Of a DNA stretch of 11,825 nt, positions 7,783 through 11,825 are shown piece by piece. Every line of letters begins with the position of its first letter. Positions within the stretch are counted from its first letter, which is position 1. Both the position numbers and the translations under genes were made by a program. Origin of the DNA: Zygnema cylindricum (lineage: Eukaryota > Streptophyta > Zygnematophyceae > Zygnematales > Zygnemataceae). Location: contig JBBHKE010000249.1 of assembly GCA_037447655.1 (NCBI GenBank), positions 1 through 11,825 on the forward strand. Reading direction: 5' to 3'. Under the pieces are notes generated by a model. The model ran no database searches and was not told the DNA's origin. It was given only the letters and a program-made list of their open reading frames with translations.

Positions 7783-8740
7783 GTGATTCAGATCAAAAGA
7801 GAAATAATAGGAGAAGAAGAAAGACAATTGGATTCAACTGAAAGGGGAGATGAGGAAAACCAAAGAAGAAGTCTGAGATTACCCACAATACCGACTTCTA
7901 ATTTTGAGGGAGGACAAAGCAATAGCAAACGGATCCAACAGAGACAGTTGAATTACAAGGTCACTAAGTTTACTCATCCATGTGAGCCAAAGACATATCA
8001 AGAAGTGGTGAACACTCCTAAGAGCTAACTTTGGGTGAATGTTATTAATGAAGAGATGGCTTTCATTATGGAGGCAAACACATGGGAGTTGGTGGAGTGT
8101 CCACTAGATAGAAAGTCGGCTAGATGTAAGTGGGTTTTTAAACTCAAACTAAACCCGGACAATACCATTGAGAGATATAAGGATCGATATGTGGCAAAAG
8201 GGTATACACAGAAAGAGGGTATTGACTATGAGGAGAAATTCGCTCCAGTGGTCAAATTTCTTTCAGTACGGATTCTCCTAAGTTTGGCGGCAGCGGAAGA
8301 CATGGAAGTCTATCAAATGGATATAAAAACCGCTTTTTCTCAATGGAGAACTAGAAGAGGAGATCTTCATGAAGCAAGCGGAGGGATTTGTGGAAGAAGG
8401 TGAAGAGAATAAAGTGTGCAGGTTAATAAAATCACTATATAGGCTAAAACATGCGCCGAGGCAATGGAACAAGAAATAAGATGAATTTTTGACAAGCTTA
8501 TTATACCTACGAATTAGCTCAGATCAGTCAATTTACAATTTACTTGTTTGAAGATGAAAAGGGTGTCATTTTTATTGCAATATATATTGATGATTTATTG
8601 GTGTTAAGTCGGTCATTGGAAAAAATCAATAAACTGAAGAAGGACTTAAAGGGTCGATTTAATATGAAAGATTTAGGAGAGGCTAAGTGCATCTTAGGGA
8701 TTCGAAATGGAAAGAGATACGGGGAAAAGAATAATTAGAT
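7783..8740 (+). pseudogene. Copia reverse transcriptase with linker, family 2 copy B
   Basis: The linker ENQRRSLRLP leads into RT: WELVECPLDRKSARCKWVFK, NTIERYKDRYVAKGYTQ, GIDYEEKFAPVVKF, MEVYQMDIKTAFS. After a frameshift near 8340 come VCRLIKSLYRLKHAPRQWN, and after another near 8500-8545 the catalytic IYIDDLLVLS (YIDD 8583-8594) and MKDLGEAKCILGI. Stops include TAA 8026-8028 and one after RQWNKK. The same motifs as family 1 RT are present, but clearly diverged, so this is a separate family. Confidence 0.9.
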
Positions 8741-9640
8741 TAACACAGAAAGAGGCAATAGGAAATATGTTAGAAAAATTCTAAATGGAGAAAGCCAACA
8801 ATTGCTCTACTCCAATGGAATTGAAGAAAGTGAGTGAGGGGAGCTTTAAAGGAGCTATTCTGATCTTAGATAATCAGATGAGTGAAAAAGATGAGGTATT
8901 CATGTGAGGTATTCCATATAGATAGGTTGTCGGAAATGTGATCTATTTTATGAACTGAACTAGGCGTGATATTGCAGCAGCAGTTGGGGTTCTGAGTAAA
9001 AGTCTTAATGATCATAGATAGAGAGATTGGGAGGCACCTAAGAGAGTCATGAGATATCGCGTGATAAATCATTACTTATGGTTACATCAGGGTGGAGACA
9101 ATACTGACATCACCAGATGGAGCGATGTCAGTTATAGGGATGCTCTAATGAGGAGATCTACTTCTAGATTTCTATTCTATGTTGAGTTATAGGGATGCTC
9201 TAATGAGGAGATGTACTTTTAGATTTGTATTCTATGTTGGAAATGGTGCTTGTAGTTGGAGTAACAAGTAACAAAAGGTGATTACTGAGTCCACCATGGA
9301 GGCTAAGTATATGGCCTCTTGTTCAAAAGTGAAAGAATTCATGTTGGTGAAGTCATTAATGCAAGAGCTTGGTTTTATGAAGAATGGAGTACATAAAATC
9401 TTTTGTGATGATCAGGCTGCAATTGCCATTGCAGAGAATCCAAAGCTTCACTTTAAGGCAAAACATATAGATGTAAAACTAATTTTTGTGAGGGAAAAAA
9501 ATGAGAACTGAGTAATCACTTTGAAATATAAACCAGATGGAGAGATGGTAGCTAACATGATGATAAAGCCTGTCTCCTCTCCCAAATTAATCTTCTGTAG
9601 AGATAAGTGTGGACTGAAACTAAAAGTTGACCAGAAATAA
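8741..9640 (+). pseudogene. Copia RNase H, family 2 copy B
   Basis: Fragments in order: RLTQKEAIGNMLEKF, VVGNVIYFMN, RRDIAAAVGVLSKSL, WSDVSYRD (first Asp), STMEAKYMAS, FCDDQAAIAIAENPK, KHIDVKLIFVRE, then after a frameshift near 9505 MVANMMIKPVSSPKLIFCRD, ending at TAA 9638-9640. The Glu expected before YMA is Lys here, so a catalytic residue is lost. A 55-bp tandem duplication (9130-9239) and several stops also break the frame. Confidence 0.9.
9130..9239. repeat. 55-bp tandem duplication in RNase H of copy B
   Basis: 9130-9184 and 9185-9239 align over 55 bp with three mismatches (sharing the start agttatagggatgctc). 55 is not a multiple of three, so the frame is shifted. The few mismatches suggest it is younger than the element itself but not recent. 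Confidence 0.93.
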
Positions 9641-9829
9641 AAAGAGTGTATAAATTAGTGATTTCTGGGGTATTTTCTAGGTCTTGTAAAGTAAAATAAA
9701 ATAGGTTAAGTGAAGGCAGTTGGATCTTAACATCTCTCTCAAGTCCCCACACTTGTTACAATCAATGAAGATTAGGGAGGGAGATGGAGCCATAACTAGG
9801 GGAAGGAGAAGGTAGGAAGATAAGGAAGA

Positions 9830-9853
9830 TAAGAGTGACGCAAGTCACTCTTA
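9830..9853. repeat. 10-bp hairpin with GCAA loop
   Basis: TAAGAGTGAC, GCAA and GTCACTCTTA form a perfect 10-bp stem with a four-base loop. It is present only in the piece inserted in copy B, next to the tRNA-like sequence. Whether it works as RNA or is just a short palindrome cannot be told from sequence. Confidence 0.8.
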
Positions 9854-9855
9854 AC

Positions 9856-9935
9856 AAAAAGGCCAATCCGATAGGATTCGAACCTTAGATCGGTAGAGCG
9901 AGGCGTAGTCGTCAGCTCTAACCGATTAGTCGTAG
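9856..9935 (-). ncRNA. tRNA-like / SINE-head-like sequence, degenerate
   Basis: On the minus strand a D-arm-like ACTAATCGGTTAGAGC is followed about 35 bases later by GGTTCGAATCC, a perfect match to the pol III B box and T-arm loop. GGATTGGCC and a TTTTT run (plus 9856-9860), a possible pol III terminator, come next. A possible anticodon loop CTACGCC lies between. The acceptor stem does not pair with the upstream sequence and the T stem has two mismatched pairs, so this is not a working tRNA gene. It could be a tRNA pseudogene or the head of a SINE. Confidence 0.4.
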
Positions 9936-10242
9936 AAAATTGTTAAAGTATATAGGGTTTGATATACATTTAAAGTGGTAACTGTAGGATAAATCATTCA
10001 ACACGTTAACAAACTTTTGTAGCATAGATTCAGGTGTAATATTAGCATGTACGGTGCAACGCCCAAAAAAAATGTACCGCACATTTGTTTGGACGGCTGA
10101 CATCAAAAGCTAGTCTACATCAGACGGCTCACATGCAAGCCGACATCGTGGAATGACCGCTTTGGCGGTTTGCGGCTATGCCGTCACCGGAGGACACGTG
10201 GCATACTACCATCGTTCTGCGGAATTCCCGGAGAGCACCAGA

Positions 10243-10255
10243 ACTCTAATAGAGT
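10243..10255. repeat. Palindrome at the centre of the inverted repeats
   Basis: ACTCTAATAGAGT is a perfect palindrome around a central A. It sits exactly where the plus-oriented terminal repeat of copy B meets the minus-oriented repeat of copy C. It may be chance or a trace of the joining event. Confidence 0.7.
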
Positions 10256-11008
10256 ACGGCACCAATCACAAGACTGTGTGGTACAGAAAGGTACAAGTGT
10301 CGAAGTACTTTTTATACGACCATCGTACGGTATGGCTAAAATCTTGACGCTTGCCATATCCGGATTAGTTCCCATATTCTCCGGCGATGCCGCAAGCCAA
10401 TGATGTCATGCCACGTGGCGATTGACGTGGCGCTGACTAAAAATCGCCAAAGGGCCTATTCTGCGATCTTGACACCTATCGTGGCCGTTCAATCAAAACC
10501 GGCTTTTGATTTTAGCCGTCAAAAATCAATGCGCGGTATTTTTTTCGCCGTAGAAACAAATGTGCGGTATTCGTTTTGCGAAGTCTCGTAAGCCGTTTGT
10601 ATATTATAACTCTGTCTATGTTACATGTTTGTTCGCGCCGTTAAATGAATTTATGCAAAGGTACGTCTTTAAATACTTATTAAACCCTATATGGCTCGGC
10701 ACAGGTCATAAACTATAAGATAAAGCTACCGCCTATTGCTGACTTGACGGACGATTGGTACCAAGATCAAATCATGGGTTTGTCAAGTATATTTTGGTAA
10801 ACCTACCACAATCTGCCGCCTGTCTCTTTCTGGACAGAATAGGTAGCCATGGCTCTAGCTCCCTTTTTAACCTTCAGTGACAACGACAAGTGTGGGAGCT
10901 GAAGTGGGGAGTTAGAGGCAGGCTGCCTCTACTTCTTTTCTGTATTTTATTTTACATGTTTAGACCTAGAAATTACTAAAAGAACCATTAATTTCTACAT
11001 TTTCTATC
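10254..11008 (-). repeat. Family 2 terminal repeat, copy C (inverted)
   Basis: The reverse complement aligns with 6308-7117 over nearly its full length, with high similarity by eye and small indels. Examples are the GGCGCGAACAAACA block near 10630, the GCCACGTGGC palindrome at 10410-10419 and the TACCTTTCTGTACCACAC end near 10280. It joins the integrase fragment at about 11008-11013. It lacks the 37-bp duplication and the long AG run of copy A. Short ORFs in this region on both strands (10153-10591) are not conserved proteins. Confidence 0.8.
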
Positions 11009-11010
11009 TA

Positions 11011-11577
11011 TCTTTCATAAGGTGTTTTATCTTTTACAGTTGAGGTTAGTACCCTTTTTTTGGGATAATTAGCACAATTGATGGCTTCCGCCTAGAAACG
11101 TTTTTTATCTTCTTGTCATTCAACATGCACAGTGCACTCTCCCCTCAGAAATTTTGGAAATGTTATCTGGTGTTGGATTCCCTCCCCTTTCAAATATTCC
11201 TCAAACAAATTTGAGGTGTACCCCCCCCCATTATCACTTCTTATTCACTTAATGGGTGTCCCGTGTAACTTTTCACTCAAAGCTTTGTATTCTCTAAAAC
11301 ATTTGGCTACTTTTGACTTGTGTGTGATATAGTAAACCTTCGAGTACCTAGACCAGTCATATGTCACAACCATCATATAACTTCTTCCTCCGTGTAAGGG
11401 AACTCTAGCTGGTCCCTTCGAGTTCATTAACCAGTCATATGTCACAGCCATCATATAACTCCTTCCTGCGTGTAAGGGAACTCTTGCAGGTCCCTAGATG
11501 TCAGTGTGCACTAGATCTAGAACATTATATCCCCTATGGGTGGCAGATTTTGGAAAAGGCAACTTATGTTTTTTTCC
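11011..11577 (-). pseudogene. Copia integrase catalytic core, family 2 copy C
   Basis: Minus-strand order: KLPFPKSATHRG, VHTDI (first Asp, codon 11500-11502) followed by TAG 11494-11496, and a duplicated GPARVPL...VTYDW segment. Then come YSKVYYITHKSKVAKCFREY, EKLHGTPIK, a TGA, RSDNGGGYTSNLFEEYLKG (second Asp, codon 11233-11235) and IQHQITFPK. The segment that should carry the catalytic Glu is deleted. The frame then resumes out of phase at MLND, AEAINCANY and STVKDKTPYE before meeting the repeat. A nine-base C run (11221-11229) lies in the NGGEY motif. It is not functional. Confidence 0.88.
11341..11496. repeat. 78-bp in-frame tandem duplication in integrase
   Basis: 11341-11418 and 11419-11496 are tandem copies with a handful of mismatches. 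On the minus strand each encodes 26 codons (GPARVPLH...VTYDW...SK), so the frame is kept and part of the core fold is repeated. Both copies read open between the stop at 11494-11496 and the one at 11245. Confidence 0.93.
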
Positions 11578-11825
11578 TTAATCACATCCAATGCAATCCC
11601 CTAAGATCTCATCATCCCCAAAATCCACTCCCTCTATCACTCCCTTTTTCTTCATTTTTTCTAATCTTTCTGCATGCACATGCCCAAGTCTTTTGTGCCA
11701 AATCATCATATCTTTCACACAGGAATACAAAAGTCTTTTTTTTTTATTACTCAAAATTAACATGAACATTCCTAATCTTCCTTTCACAACTGTAAAATAA
11801 ATGCTACCCTCAAAGCAAGCTGTAA
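11578..11825 (-). pseudogene. GAG-pre-integrase / HHCC domain, family 2 copy C (partial)
   Basis: The minus-strand frame reads MIWHKRLGHVHAERLEKM and then GDCIGCD, the His-His-Cys-X2-Cys zinc-binding part of Copia integrase, ending at a stop at 11578. It matches the family 1 domain at 3924-4211 (LWHKRLGHVHHEKL) but is clearly a different family. The protease should lie beyond the window's right edge. Confidence 0.88.

Larger units (their letters stand above)
7432..10250 (+). mobile_element. Family 2 Ty1/Copia element, copy B, 5'-truncated and degenerate
   Basis: On the plus strand it carries the integrase C-terminus (from LSHLKVFG, 7435), linker, RT (YIDD 8583-8594), RNase H (ending TAA 9638-9640) and a diverged terminal repeat to about 10250. 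Gag, protease and the integrase core are absent. It is opposite in orientation to family 1 and to the integrase fragment at 11011-11825. Many stops and frameshifts make it older-looking than family 1. Confidence 0.88.
9641..10250 (+). repeat. Family 2 terminal repeat, copy B (diverged, with insertion)
   Basis: Direct repeat of 6308-7040. Shared blocks include GTATTTTCTAGGTCT (near 9670), CCCACACTTGT, TATATAGGGTTTGATA (near 9951) and CACGTGGCA (10195). It lacks the last part of the copy A repeat, because it is cut at the junction with the inverted repeat near 10243-10255. It holds a piece at about 9790-9940 that the other two copies do not have. Confidence 0.7.
10254..11825 (-). mobile_element. 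Family 2 Ty1/Copia fragment, copy C (integrase fused to terminal repeat)
   Basis: The minus strand enters the window within pol, reads the zinc-binding and catalytic parts of integrase, and passes directly from TPYE (ending 11014) into the terminal repeat. RT and RNase H are absent. This is either an internally deleted element or one side of an inversion, the other side being copy B at 7432. Confidence 0.8.

Noticed and set aside
9856-9935. Functional tRNA-Arg gene from the ACG in the anticodon-like loop
   Set aside because: The acceptor stem does not pair, the anticodon and T stems have mismatches, and the 5' part is missing. It is kept only as a tRNA-like candidate.
6308-10250. Copies A and B as the 5' and 3' LTRs of one complete plus-strand element
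   Set aside because: Copy A starts with RNase H codons, so it is a 3' end. Also, A is closer to inverted copy C than to B, and gag, protease and the integrase core are missing between them.
10153-10591. Overlapping plus- and minus-strand ORFs of 60-80 codons, with a similar one at 6847-7104
   Set aside because: They lie in aligned terminal repeats, but the frames are not conserved between copies and no domain is recognisable. Frames shift at indels.
6308-11008. Inverted repeats as terminal inverted repeats of a DNA transposon enclosing 7118-10253
   Set aside because: The repeats begin with RNase H tail/3' untranslated sequence of a Copia element, there is no transposase between them, and a third copy lies in direct orientation. 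Rearranged LTR ends explain this better.
11439-11800. Plus-strand ORFs of 69-108 codons at 11439-11765 and 11591-11800
   Set aside because: They are antisense to the clear integrase frames on the minus strand and show no domain of their own.
1-11825. CRISPR array, phage defence cluster or bacterial operon
   Set aside because: There are no regularly spaced repeats, no bacterial-type gene organisation and no ribosome binding sites. All recognisable proteins are Copia gag-pol pieces.

Overview
The window is a plant-type repeat block built almost entirely from broken Ty1/Copia LTR retrotransposons. Plant origin is inferred from several things: two different Copia families nested in each other, gag with a CX2CX4HX4C zinc knuckle, Copia-order gag-protease-integrase-RT-RNase H, and G-box/ABRE-like CACGTG sites in the terminal repeats. 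No host gene, bacterial operon or CRISPR array is visible. I see no intact coding region and no sign of an undescribed functional system. The interest lies in how the relics are rearranged.

Region 1 (1-6287, minus strand) is family 1. A nearly complete but heavily mutated element runs from its 5' LTR (ending at 6287) through leader, gag (start 5529), protease, integrase, RT and RNase H (stop at 1340) to a polypurine tract (1317-1331) and a second LTR starting at 1316. That LTR is not followed by flanking DNA. A second leader and gag start follow (gag start 527, running off the window at 1). This is an LTR-internal-LTR-internal tandem sharing its middle LTR. Gag and pol were originally one reading frame. 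It is now broken by about nine or ten stop codons, three apparent frameshifts and a 31-bp tandem duplication.

Region 2 (6288-7117, plus strand) is the last few codons of RNase H plus the 3' non-coding/terminal repeat of a family 2 Copia element. Family 1 inserted into the very end of that gene, so the rest of this copy should lie left of the window.

Region 3 (7118-7431) is unassigned. Region 4 (7432-about 10250, plus strand) is a second family 2 copy. It has only the integrase C-terminus, RT, RNase H and a diverged terminal repeat, into which a tRNA-like, hairpin-bearing piece of about 120 bp is inserted.

Region 5 (10254-11825, minus strand) is a third family 2 terminal repeat in inverted orientation, fused to an integrase fragment that stops where the plus-strand copy in region 4 begins. 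Regions 2 and 5 are about 750-800 bp inverted repeats. Regions 4 and 5 meet tail to tail at a small palindrome at 10243-10255. An inversion that split one family 2 element is the simplest reading, but it is unproven.
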